Below are positions 1-8,578 of a stretch of DNA of 64,000 bases, one piece after another; positions within the stretch are counted from its first letter, which is position 1, and the number at the start of each line of letters is the position of its first letter. Source of the stretch: Cellvibrionaceae bacterium. GTDB lineage: Bacteria > Pseudomonadota > Gammaproteobacteria > Pseudomonadales > Cellvibrionaceae. The notes under the pieces are model-generated. The model was given only the letters and a program-made list of their open reading frames with translations, had not been told where the DNA came from and made no database searches. The stretch lies in NCBI GenBank assembly GCA_002707785.1, contig PANW01000042.1, forward strand, positions 153,184-217,183. Direction: 5' to 3'. The position numbers and the translations under genes are program-made.

Positions 1-2403
1 GGCCTCATAGGTCCGCGTGTGCAACTGCTGGATCATCAGCTCTACATCGCACATGAAGTGGGACAACGCTTTTCTCCTCGCGTATTGTTAGCAGACGAGG
101 TTGGCCTTGGAAAGACCATTGAAGCTGGATTGATCATCCACCAACAGCTGCAAAAGGGATTGAGCCAACGAGTACTCATCGCCGTACCAGACTCCCTAAC
201 CCATCAATGGCTAGTGGAGATGTTGCGTCGTTTTAACTTGAGCTTCACTCTGCTGGACGAAGAACGCTGCCAAGCTCTGGAAGATACTTCCAGCGAAGAC
301 GATTATCTGCTCGAAGAAGAAACACTTGATATCGAACAGGAACTCTTTGGAAATAACCCATTTGATAGTGCACAACTGGTACTGTGCAGCCTGCCGCTCT
401 TGACAGAGAATCCCGAACGTTTGTCACAAGCATTGGAATGTGACTGGGATCTTCTCGTCGTCGATGAAGCCCACCACCTGAATTGGCACCCAACTGAACC
501 CTGCCCTGCCTATCAAAGCGTCGAGGAACTAGCCCGAGTCGCGCGCGGATTATTACTTCTAACGGCCACCCCAGAACAACTCGGATTGGACAGCCACTTT
601 GCGCGATTGCGACTGCTCGATCCCGATCGCTATTTCGACCTGGAAACGTTCAAAGAAGAACAGAATCAGTTCCAAACCGTCAATGAATTGGTACAACGTA
701 TTCAGTCCGACGAACCCTCCGCGGCACTACTCGACGACTCACTGTTCAGCGATGCCATTCAAGACAAACTAGGTCAGTCTGCACTAGACGCCTTGTCAGA
801 CGACTCCGACGGAGCCCGCCAATCCATAGTCAATCGTCTACTCGATTGCCATGGCACAGGCCGCGTTTTGTTTCGTAACACCCGAGCCGGTGTGACCGGG
901 TTTCCAGAGCGTCAACTGCATCAGCACTCACTCGAACAAACTGACGAGCCCCCCCTATCCTTCTCCGATGCCGAGCGCGTAACCTGGCTGACTCAATGGC
1001 TCAAGCAACACCGCAACGAGAAAGTCCTCATTATCTGCTCTTCAGCGGAGACGGCTCTTGATCTAGAGACTCACCTCAATCTCCGAGGGGGCGTCCGCTC
1101 AGCTGTTTTTTACGAAGGTTTGAGTCTCATTGAACGAGACCGAGCAGCCGCCTATTTTGCCGACCTCGAGGACGGCGCCCAGGTACTGGTCTGCAGTGAG
1201 ATCGGCAGTGAGGGCCGGAACTTTCAGTTCGCCCATCACTTGATTATGTTTGATCTACCTCTCAATCCCGATCTGATCGAGCAACGTATCGGTCGCCTTG
1301 ATCGGATTGGGCAAACACAAACCGTCAACATCCACGTCCCCTTTCTCAAAGATAGCCGTGAAGAACACCTGCTGGATTGGTACCATCAAGGACTCAACTG
1401 CTTTGAACGCGTTTGCCCAGTAGGCCAAGCAATCTTTGAAGAGTTTGCGGATGATCTATTAGACGCACTCGAAAACCCGACTCAGCTACCACAACTGATC
1501 GAGAGAACTCGCACAAAAACCGAATCTATTCTCGAAGACTTAAAACTAGGACGCGATCGTTTGCTAGAGCTAAATTCGTGCAAACACGAGATTTCTAATC
1601 TGCTCGTTGAGGAACTTGAAGCCCTAGACGACGAGTCGACTCTGGCCAACTACATGAATAGCGCGTTTGATATTTATGGCGTCGACCACGACCGTCACAG
1701 CGAAGATGCCTTTGTCGCACACCCTTCAGATCACATGCAAACGCAACACTTTCCAGGTCTTCCGGACGAGGGCATTACCGCCACCTACAATCGTCAGCAA
1801 GCGCTGAGCCGTGAAGACATGCACTACCTGACGTGGGAGCATCCTATGGTCAGTGGGGTGATGGACATGATATTGAGCAGTGACCGCGGCAACACCGCGA
1901 TCTGCACGATAAAGCTACCGCCACTAAAACCCGGCAGCCTACTAATCGAAGGCCTGTTCCAATTCAATTGCCCGGGCCCTAAGTCTCTTCAGCTGCAACG
2001 ATTTATGTCAGCCAATTGTGTTCGACTGGTTGCCGACAACAACCTGAAAGCGCTCGAGGGCATTATCACCACGGATCATTTCGACAAACTTGGCCAAACC
2101 GTCAAACGTCCCGTGGCAAAGCAATTGGTTCAGCATGCCAGAAACGACATCGAGAAGATCACCACTCATCTGGAGAAACAAGCGGAGAAGCTGCAAGCCG
2201 AGATGATTGCAAACGCTCGCCAAACGGTGAACACTCATTTTGATGAAGAGCTCACACGCTTAAACGAACTGTCTAAGGTGAATCCGAATATTCGTGCAGA
2301 GGAAATTTCTCACCTGCAAGACCTGAAAGATGCCTCCCTAGACTATCTCCAGAGCGGTCAACTTCGTCTTGACGCTATCCGGGTAGCTGTAGTTACAGAT
2401 TAA
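1..2403 (+). CDS. rapA: RNA polymerase-associated protein RapA/HepA (SWI2/SNF2 helicase), 5' end outside window
   Basis: Frame open from base 1 (GLIGPRVQLLDHQLYIAHEVGQRF); ADEVGLGKTIEAG Walker A, DEAHH box, LIEQRIGRLDRIGQ motif VI. Confidence 0.93.
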   Translation, partial: GLIGPRVQLLDHQLYIAHEVGQRFSPRVLLADEVGLGKTIEAGLIIHQQLQKGLSQRVLIAVPDSLTHQWLVEMLRRFNLSFTLLDEERCQALEDTSSEDDYLLEEETLDIEQELFGNNPFDSAQLVLCSLPLLTENPERLSQALECDWDLLVVDEAHHLNWHPTEPCPAYQSVEELARVARGLLLLTATPEQLGLDSHFARLRLLDPDRYFDLETFKEEQNQFQTVNELVQRIQSDEPSAALLDDSLFSDAIQDKLGQSALDALSDDSDGARQSIVNRLLDCHGTGRVLFRNTRAGVTGFPERQLHQHSLEQTDEPPLSFSDAERVTWLTQWLKQHRNEKVLIICSSAETALDLETHLNLRGGVRSAVFYEGLSLIERDRAAAYFADLEDGAQVLVCSEIGSEGRNFQFAHHLIMFDLPLNPDLIEQRIGRLDRIGQTQTVNIHVPFLKDSREEHLLDWYHQGLNCFERVCPVGQAIFEEFADDLLDALENPTQLPQLIERTRTKTESILEDLKLGRDRLLELNSCKHEISNLLVEELEALDDESTLANYMNSAFDIYGVDHDRHSEDAFVAHPSDHMQTQHFPGLPDEGITATYNRQQALSREDMHYLTWEHPMVSGVMDMILSSDRGNTAICTIKLPPLKPGSLLIEGLFQFNCPGPKSLQLQRFMSANCVRLVADNNLKALEGIITTDHFDKLGQTVKRPVAKQLVQHARNDIEKITTHLEKQAEKLQAEMIANARQTVNTHFDEELTRLNELSKVNPNIRAEEISHLQDLKDASLDYLQSGQLRLDAIRVAVVTD

Positions 2404-2588
2404 ATGCTCGGGATTGATGATCACTGATTGATAGTTACGAATAGGCAGCCATGGATCGGCAGCCGGCGACTAAAACAACCCCGACGCTCAGCATCTTCAA
2501 TAGATCGTAGAGTGGTGCAACGAACAAGCCTGAACCTTACCGGTTCAATGAGAGCAACTCTAGCTCGGTAGACAATAAAGGTTCCGTT

Positions 2589-3077
2589 TTAACCTGCCAA
2601 CTGCTTGGCCTTCATATACACCTGCTGAATAAACAAGGCATCAGTGCTGGCCCTATGGCGCGGCTCTCGGAAACTGGCCTCCTGCAGTGCTTTGGCCTCA
2701 TTCCAAGAGGCGATAATCGCCTCAGACAAAACCATCTCAATAGGTGACACCCAGAACTCCATAGACACTTGGGCGCGGTCAAACAACTTAATCATCCAGG
2801 GTTTATCCAAAACCCAACCATCGGTGTAGACGGTCTGACCGGACAACCACTGATTGAGCTCTTGTGCCACCTCGCGACCGTCGCGGCCATGCTGCTCAAG
2901 ATCATTGCGCGAGATACCATGGGTCGACTCTGCGTCTTCACACCAATGAGACCAATCGGCGTAGGGTTTAATCAGCCGAGAGAAACGTTTGCCTTCAGCG
3001 GTCACAAACCCCACTTCAATTGGGTAACTATGAGGATCAAAACCCGACGCCTCAACGTCCAAAATAATGGGGGTCAT
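2589..3077 (-). CDS. 3'-5' exonuclease, DEDD/DnaQ-like
   Basis: N-terminal ILDVEASGFDPHSYPIEVGFV (DxE exo I motif); C-terminal HRASTDALF. Confidence 0.75.
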   Translation of the reverse strand: MTPIILDVEASGFDPHSYPIEVGFVTAEGKRFSRLIKPYADWSHWCEDAESTHGISRNDLEQHGRDGREVAQELNQWLSGQTVYTDGWVLDKPWMIKLFDRAQVSMEFWVSPIEMVLSEAIIASWNEAKALQEASFREPRHRASTDALFIQQVYMKAKQLAG

Positions 3078-3184
3078 ATCATATTCCCGCTACTCGAAAC
3101 GGGCTCACAAAAAAACATTCAATCTGCCTTATGGTTGTTATTATCGAGAACCGGTCGGAAGCTTTATGGCCTCCTCTGGAAGGG

Positions 3185-3244
3185 CACTATGCTCGGGACT
3201 ATGGTCTGGACTATGGTCGGCACTATGGTTGGCACTACAGGCTT
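3185..3244. repeat. 12-bp direct tandem repeat, consensus SACTATGGTCKG, about 4-5 copies
   Basis: Read directly: CACTATGCTCGG GACTATGGTCTG GACTATGGTCGG CACTATGGTTGG CACTACAGGCTT. Confidence 0.85.
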
Positions 3245-3480
3245 CGGCTCTATTCTTCAATTGAGTTCCCACCATACATTCTGAAACACCCTCACAACAA
3301 GTCATTGACGACAATTTGTCTCAGCTCACAGTGCTTGGCCTCGAGACCATTAGCCATCAATAGACAATCAAAATCGATCTTCAGACGTCTAGTCTGTAAG
3401 GCGCCGCGATTCAACCGTTAACTGACGCCTTAACGAGCGCGTAATCAACCACCATTTTCTGTCATAAGAGAGTCACAACA

Positions 3481-3753
3481 ATGAACAAATCCACCTTACT
3501 GTCCGCCGCCCTATTGAGCGCCACCGCACTTAGCCTCCCCGCCCACGCCGTTCCAGACGCCCCCTCTCAATGGGAAAAGTGCGCAGGGATTGCCAAAAGT
3601 GGTATGAACGACTGCGGAGCACTTGACGGATCGCACGGCTGTGCGGGTCAAGCCAAAGCCGACAACCTAGACGCTGAATGGGTTTACGTTCCCGAGGGCA
3701 GCTGTGAAAAAATCACCGGTGGCCGTGTAGCGGCAGTTAAACCCGCCAAATAG
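3481..3753 (+). CDS. bufA: DUF2282 family bufferin-type RiPP precursor (BufA1-like)
   Basis: Signal peptide (ALSLPAHA) then four-Cys core [50 protein letters not shown]; followed by DUF692 and DUF2063 genes. Confidence 0.9.
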   Translation: MNKSTLLSAALLSATALSLPAHAVPDAPSQWEKCAGIAKSGMNDCGALDGSHGCAGQAKADNLDAEWVYVPEGSCEKITGGRVAAVKPAK

Positions 3754-3777
3754 ATCTTCCTCTTCAACAAAAAGTAG

Positions 3778-3813
3778 CCAGTAACCCCAACTCACACTCT
3801 TGGGGTTAGCTGG
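3778..3813 (+). promoter_or_regulatory. Stem-loop between bufA and bufB (attenuator, processing or mRNA-stabilising hairpin)
   Basis: CCAGTAACCCCAA / TTGGGGTTAGCTGG arms with a one-base bulge and 9-nt loop; no T-tract follows. Confidence 0.7.
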
Positions 3814-3843
3814 GCCAGAACTTTGAGCCGGCCAGGATCAACG

Positions 3844-4725
3844 ATGAAAAGCATAGACAACAACACCGTCGGCATTGGGCTTCGATTGCCGCACATTCAT
3901 CACATTCTGGAACAACAACCCGATGTGGATTGGTTCGAGGTACACAGTTGCAATTTTGTCGATTCGAGAACCAATCTTGGATTGCTGAATCAAGTAGCGG
4001 AGCACTACGCGCTGAGTTTTCACGGCGTCAGTATGAATCTCGGTGGCATCGACCCACTCAGCGACTCCTATTTGCGCTCACTAAAACACATGTGCGATCG
4101 ATTCCAGCCCACGCTCGTCTCAGATCACGCTTGTTTCACCACGCTTGGAAGCCGAAACTATCACGATCTTCTACCGGTACCTTTCAGTTTTGACGCGGTA
4201 CAACACATGGCCAAACGCATCATTCACATCCAGGATGTATTGCAGCGGCAGATTCTCCTAGAAAACGTCTCGCGCTACTTCAATTACCCGAATCAAGATT
4301 TAAGCGAAGCAGAGTTCTTAACCGCTTTAATCGAGGAGTCGAATTGCGGTCTGCTACTTGACATCAACAATGCCTATGTCAATCAAATGAATCATCAACA
4401 AAACGCCGTCGAGTTTTGTCAGGCACTACCCACAGATAAGATTCAAGAAATACACCTTGCCGGCCACCATGTTGACGACAAACTCTACATCGACAGCCAC
4501 AGCACACCGATAGCCGACGGCGTGTGGGCATTGTTCCAAAACTTTGTACAACACCATCACAACCAATACTCCACTGACCTTCCGCCAGCTTTGATTGAAT
4601 GGGATAACCAACTACCAACGCTAGACACTTTGCTGAGCGAACGAGACCGTGCACGAGAGGCGATAGACAATCAGCACAATGCGAATACAGAAAAGCTATT
4701 CTCAAAGACGAGCAAGGCCTCATGA
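3844..4725 (+). CDS. bufB: DUF692 family multinuclear non-haem iron oxidase (MNIO), BufB-like
   Basis: Motifs VGIGLRLPH, ILLENVSRYF, CGLLLDINNAYVNQMNH, IHLAGHH, IDSHSTPIADGVWALF; ATG at 3844 preceded by AGGA (the track start at 3823 is TTG). Confidence 0.93.
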   Translation: MKSIDNNTVGIGLRLPHIHHILEQQPDVDWFEVHSCNFVDSRTNLGLLNQVAEHYALSFHGVSMNLGGIDPLSDSYLRSLKHMCDRFQPTLVSDHACFTTLGSRNYHDLLPVPFSFDAVQHMAKRIIHIQDVLQRQILLENVSRYFNYPNQDLSEAEFLTALIEESNCGLLLDINNAYVNQMNHQQNAVEFCQALPTDKIQEIHLAGHHVDDKLYIDSHSTPIADGVWALFQNFVQHHHNQYSTDLPPALIEWDNQLPTLDTLLSERDRAREAIDNQHNANTEKLFSKTSKAS

Positions 4726-5363
4726 AAGTACAGCCTGCAACCTGCGAAAAGCTCAATGACATGTCGACACAAGCCGCCGGCCGATACGCAGAAGCTCTAG
4801 CTGATTTTCTAGCGAACCACTGGCAGCAATCTGCCTACGAAAACAACTATCAAGAATCCCACAAACAGGCTATACGAACTAACTTTCCCGTTTGTGCGCA
4901 TTTATTCGAGCACTTTCAGGCCGAACCGATTTTTGATGAGTTACTCACCGTCTACGTGCGTCATACGCGTGAGAGGCATTGGGACATCAATCAATTTGGG
5001 GCGAGCTTCCCGGCATTTCTGTCGGCGCAATCTCAAAGCTCGAAAGCGGAGAGCTACCCTTGGCAAACACTAAGCGATATCGCCAATATTGAAGCCACGC
5101 TTATTCATTACTATTACGGAGGGGGCGAAGACAATGAACAAACTAATCTTCTACGGAGTCCATCGGCAGGAGCCGACACCTCCGAGACTTATGCGCTAGT
5201 GCAACTGCTCAAGCAATTCCATCCTTACCTGTTAGTGTCACCACAACTACTGCTGGAGTTGGACGACAATAACGATGAGCCTAACTTGCACGCGCTCAGG
5301 ATAAGCTTTTCTCAAACCGGAGAAAGCAAAATCCCTAGACTGACACTTCATGGGAATTCGTAG
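4722..5363 (+). CDS. bufC: DUF2063 family putative DNA-binding/RiPP partner protein, BufC-like
   Basis: YENNYQESHKQAIRTNFPVCAHLF...FGASFPAFL...LSDIANIEA pattern; ATGA overlap with the DUF692 gene. Confidence 0.85.
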   Translation: MKVQPATCEKLNDMSTQAAGRYAEALADFLANHWQQSAYENNYQESHKQAIRTNFPVCAHLFEHFQAEPIFDELLTVYVRHTRERHWDINQFGASFPAFLSAQSQSSKAESYPWQTLSDIANIEATLIHYYYGGGEDNEQTNLLRSPSAGADTSETYALVQLLKQFHPYLLVSPQLLLELDDNNDEPNLHALRISFSQTGESKIPRLTLHGNS

Positions 5364-5470
5364 TGCTGATATTGCCAATCAAGGCAAACGACTGAAACTA
5401 TTCTTCACCCCACCAGTCATAGACCCTATGCATCCTGAGCGCGGCCCGGCAATCTTAAAATGAGCAACCG

Positions 5471-5977
5471 ATGAGCTTTAACCAACAACAACTGAATCGC
5501 TTGTATCAGTACGCTATGACGCTGGCCAGCCAGCCCGCAGACGCCTACGATTTACTTCATGGCAGCTTGGAAAGCTACCTGAGGAAGGCCGAAAAAAGCA
5601 CCGTCATTCGAAACCCAGAAGCTTACATTAGGACCCTCATTCGCAATCGATTTATCGATCAATATCGCTATCAACAGCGGTGGCAATTTACTTCGGAAGA
5701 TAACACTGCAGAAGAGTTTCCCGCATCCATTGATCTATCACTAGACTCGCTCGAAGATGTTCACATTCAACGCGATCAACTGGAGAGAATATGGCGCAAA
5801 CTCAGCCCCCAGGATCGCGACATTCTCTACCACTGGGCGCTACTGGGATTTACCACCCAGGAAACCAGCGAACGGCTGAATATGCCCAAAGGCACGCTAT
5901 TATCACGCATACGCCGACTCAGACAACGATTTCAGAATCATACCGATCAACAAGGGGATCAGCATGAACAACATTGA
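5471..5977 (+). CDS. ECF-type RNA polymerase sigma factor
   Basis: Region 2 (AYIRTLIRNRFIDQYRYQQRW) and region 4 (LSPQDRDILYHWALLGFTTQETSERLNMPKGTLLSRIRRLRQRF). Confidence 0.9.
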   Translation: MSFNQQQLNRLYQYAMTLASQPADAYDLLHGSLESYLRKAEKSTVIRNPEAYIRTLIRNRFIDQYRYQQRWQFTSEDNTAEEFPASIDLSLDSLEDVHIQRDQLERIWRKLSPQDRDILYHWALLGFTTQETSERLNMPKGTLLSRIRRLRQRFQNHTDQQGDQHEQH

Positions 5978-6704
5978 TCCAACAGAGAAAACGCTGAAAC
6001 AAGAAATTGTGGCTCATGTAGAGTCCTCAACGCTGACCGAGAATCAAATGCGCCGACTTATGGCTCTTCAGAATAGTGTCCCTCACGGCAGCGACGAGCC
6101 CCTACCGCCATCGCCAGCGCCCTCATGGCTGCCGAGCCACAACCAAAGAGTTGGCTCACTCATGACTCTGGCCGCGTGTCTTGTTATCGCAATCTTAACG
6201 CTCGTGCCTAGCGGGGAACCAACCTCTAGATGGAACAACAATCTAACGAATCCCAGCAAGACAATCGCCAGTCAGTCGCTGGTAAAACGCATTGCCGACG
6301 AAGTGGTGAAGAATCACCTAAAGCTGAAACCTCTCGACATTTCCAGCAATTCTATTGACGAGACTCAAGCCTTCTTTAAGCATCTGGATTTTCTGCCTAT
6401 TCATTCGCGCAGCGCGGCACAACGGTCGCTGTTGATCACAGACAATCTGATGGGGGGGCGCTACTGCTCCATCCAAGGCGTCACCGCAGCGCAGTTGCGC
6501 TATGAAAACGACCAAGGACACTTGCGGACCTTGTACCAAGTGCCCTACGACGCGGACCTTTACGGAGAGCTTCCCCTAGCAATACAAAACCAAGCTCCTC
6601 TATACCTTTCAGTAAAGGGACTGCAGGTTCGCTTGTGGCAAGAACAAGGTTTGCTAATGGTATTGGTCTCCCCCCAAAATCCTGTGCTTCAGAGTGAGCA
6701 CTAA
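5964..6704 (+). CDS. Probable membrane anti-sigma factor with extracytoplasmic C-terminal domain
   Basis: Overlaps the sigma gene by 14 nt; one TM segment (LMTLAACLVIAILTLVP); C-terminal GGRYCSIQGVTAAQLRY domain. Confidence 0.65.
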   Translation: MNNIDPTEKTLKQEIVAHVESSTLTENQMRRLMALQNSVPHGSDEPLPPSPAPSWLPSHNQRVGSLMTLAACLVIAILTLVPSGEPTSRWNNNLTNPSKTIASQSLVKRIADEVVKNHLKLKPLDISSNSIDETQAFFKHLDFLPIHSRSAAQRSLLITDNLMGGRYCSIQGVTAAQLRYENDQGHLRTLYQVPYDADLYGELPLAIQNQAPLYLSVKGLQVRLWQEQGLLMVLVSPQNPVLQSEH

Positions 6705-6846
6705 ATCAGCAATGAAGATCAACCGATAACCACTGCCTTAAACCTCCCGCACGCCCACATAAGAGCAGAAACTCTGGGACCTGAAGTGCTGTGTCGGAAA
6801 AACGAGTCTGGTATGATCCTCGCTTCACGGATTAAGGTACAAGGCT

Positions 6847-8418
6847 ATGGGTTGGTTGTCTGATGTTGTCGCTTTCTTTCTGCAGCTTAGCGGGCTGATT
6901 TTGTTACTGGGCGTCATCGTCGGATTAGTTTTGATCGCCAACATGTATTGGCATGACACCCATCAAACCAAACACGCCATTCGAAGAAATTACCCCGTCA
7001 TAGGCCGGTTTCGATACTTTTTCGAGCATCTAGGCGAATTCTTTCGACAGTATTTTTTCGCCCTCGACCGCGAAGAGCTACCCTTCAACCGAGCCCAACG
7101 CAGCTGGGTCTATAGAGCGGCGAAAAACGTCGATTCAACGGTCGCCTTCGGCTCCACTCGCCCGTTGAATCAACCTGGTGATATTATTTTTCTCAATGGG
7201 CTGTTTCCGGTGCTAAAGCAAGATGCCCTCCCTGCGTCGGCACTGACGTTTGGCGCCGACCACGCTGACACGCCTTACACCACCAGCTCCATTTTCAATA
7301 TTTCCGGCATGAGTTTCGGCGCTCTCTCTGTCCCTGCAATCGAAGCACTCAGCCAAGGCGCCAAGCGCGCCGGAGTATGGATGAACAGTGGCGAAGGCGC
7401 ACTGTCACCACAACACCTTAGCAGTGGCTGTGACCTCATCTTTCAAATAGGAACTGCAAAATACGGCGTGCGTAACGAGGACGGTTCGCTTAATGAAGAC
7501 AAACTTCGTCGTGTCGCCGCACATGATCAAGTGCGAATGTTTGAAATCAAATTGAGCCAAGGGGCAAAACCAGGCAAAGGAGGAATACTACCAGCGGAGA
7601 AAGTTACCTCGCTCATTGCCTCTACCCGCGGTATCCCCGAGGGACAAGCTTCCATCAGCCCCAACGGCCACCCAGACATTCGCAGCATTGAAGATCTTCT
7701 ACGCTTTATTCACAAAGTGCGAAACATTACTGGTAAACCCACGGGCTTTAAATCTGTGATTGGACGCACAGAGTGGCTCGATGAACTCTGTGACGCAATC
7801 GACCATCTTGGTCACGAATTTGCACCGGACTTTATCACTATCGACAGCGCCGACGGCGGTACCGGTGCCGCACCACAAAGCCTGATCGATTATGTAGGCC
7901 TGCCGATTAAACGCAGCCTGCCACTGGTCGCTGACAAACTCACCGAGCGCGGTCTAAAACAGCGTATAAAAATCATCGCCTCAGGAAAATTAATCAATCC
8001 TGCTGATGTGGCTTGGGCGATGTGCGTGGGAGCCGATGTGGTCGTCAGTGCGAGAGGCTTCATGTTCGCCCTTGGCTGCATCCAAGCCTTACAGTGCAAT
8101 AAAAATACTTGCCCAACAGGTATCACCACCCACGATCCCGACCTTCAGAAGGGACTCGACCCTAGCAACAAAGCCAATCGAGTTTTTCATTTTGTCCAAA
8201 ACCTAGTTCACGAAGTAGAGCTCATCGCTCACTCCTGCGGTGTCGTTGAACCGCGACAGCTGTGCCCTGAACACGCCCAAGTCATTGATGATGAAGGCCT
8301 TCCAAGACCACTTAGGAAGAACTCCGTAACCCAACAGACGCAGTCACCCAAACCAACGCAGACTGACGCCAACCCGCCCCACCAAGTGGAGACTCACGAA
8401 TCAGAAAGTGTGGCCTGA
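6847..8418 (+). CDS. FMN-binding glutamate synthase family protein with N-terminal TM segment
   Basis: ISGMSFGALSVPAIEALSQGA, DFITIDSADGGTGAAPQSLIDYVGLP, CNKNTCPTGITT. Confidence 0.9.
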   Translation: MGWLSDVVAFFLQLSGLILLLGVIVGLVLIANMYWHDTHQTKHAIRRNYPVIGRFRYFFEHLGEFFRQYFFALDREELPFNRAQRSWVYRAAKNVDSTVAFGSTRPLNQPGDIIFLNGLFPVLKQDALPASALTFGADHADTPYTTSSIFNISGMSFGALSVPAIEALSQGAKRAGVWMNSGEGALSPQHLSSGCDLIFQIGTAKYGVRNEDGSLNEDKLRRVAAHDQVRMFEIKLSQGAKPGKGGILPAEKVTSLIASTRGIPEGQASISPNGHPDIRSIEDLLRFIHKVRNITGKPTGFKSVIGRTEWLDELCDAIDHLGHEFAPDFITIDSADGGTGAAPQSLIDYVGLPIKRSLPLVADKLTERGLKQRIKIIASGKLINPADVAWAMCVGADVVVSARGFMFALGCIQALQCNKNTCPTGITTHDPDLQKGLDPSNKANRVFHFVQNLVHEVELIAHSCGVVEPRQLCPEHAQVIDDEGLPRPLRKNSVTQQTQSPKPTQTDANPPHQVETHESESVA

Positions 8419-8578
8419 TACGCCAACCAACAAGGTTTCTAAGTGAACCGCCATCAAGCTGCTCTATAGTGGATAATTCACTGGGAAAATGTTGCTAAAC
8501 TTCGGATAAATAAGGGTTTTCCCCGAACCCTCTCTTCTGTTATGTTGGACGGATAACAACATAAACAGAGAGAATCTC

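Noticed and set aside
245-493. Antisense ORF inside rapA
   Set aside because: No domain signal and complementary to a strong CDS; typical of many track ORFs such as 16273..16524 and 48090..48389
3131-3421. 96-aa plus-strand ORF with Tyr-Gly periodicity over the 12-bp repeat
   Set aside because: No clear ribosome-binding site and no recognised domain; kept only as part of the repeat finding
3441-3463. Second ECF-like promoter GTAATC-N14-GTC upstream of bufA
   Set aside because: Too close to the bufA ATG to leave a usable leader
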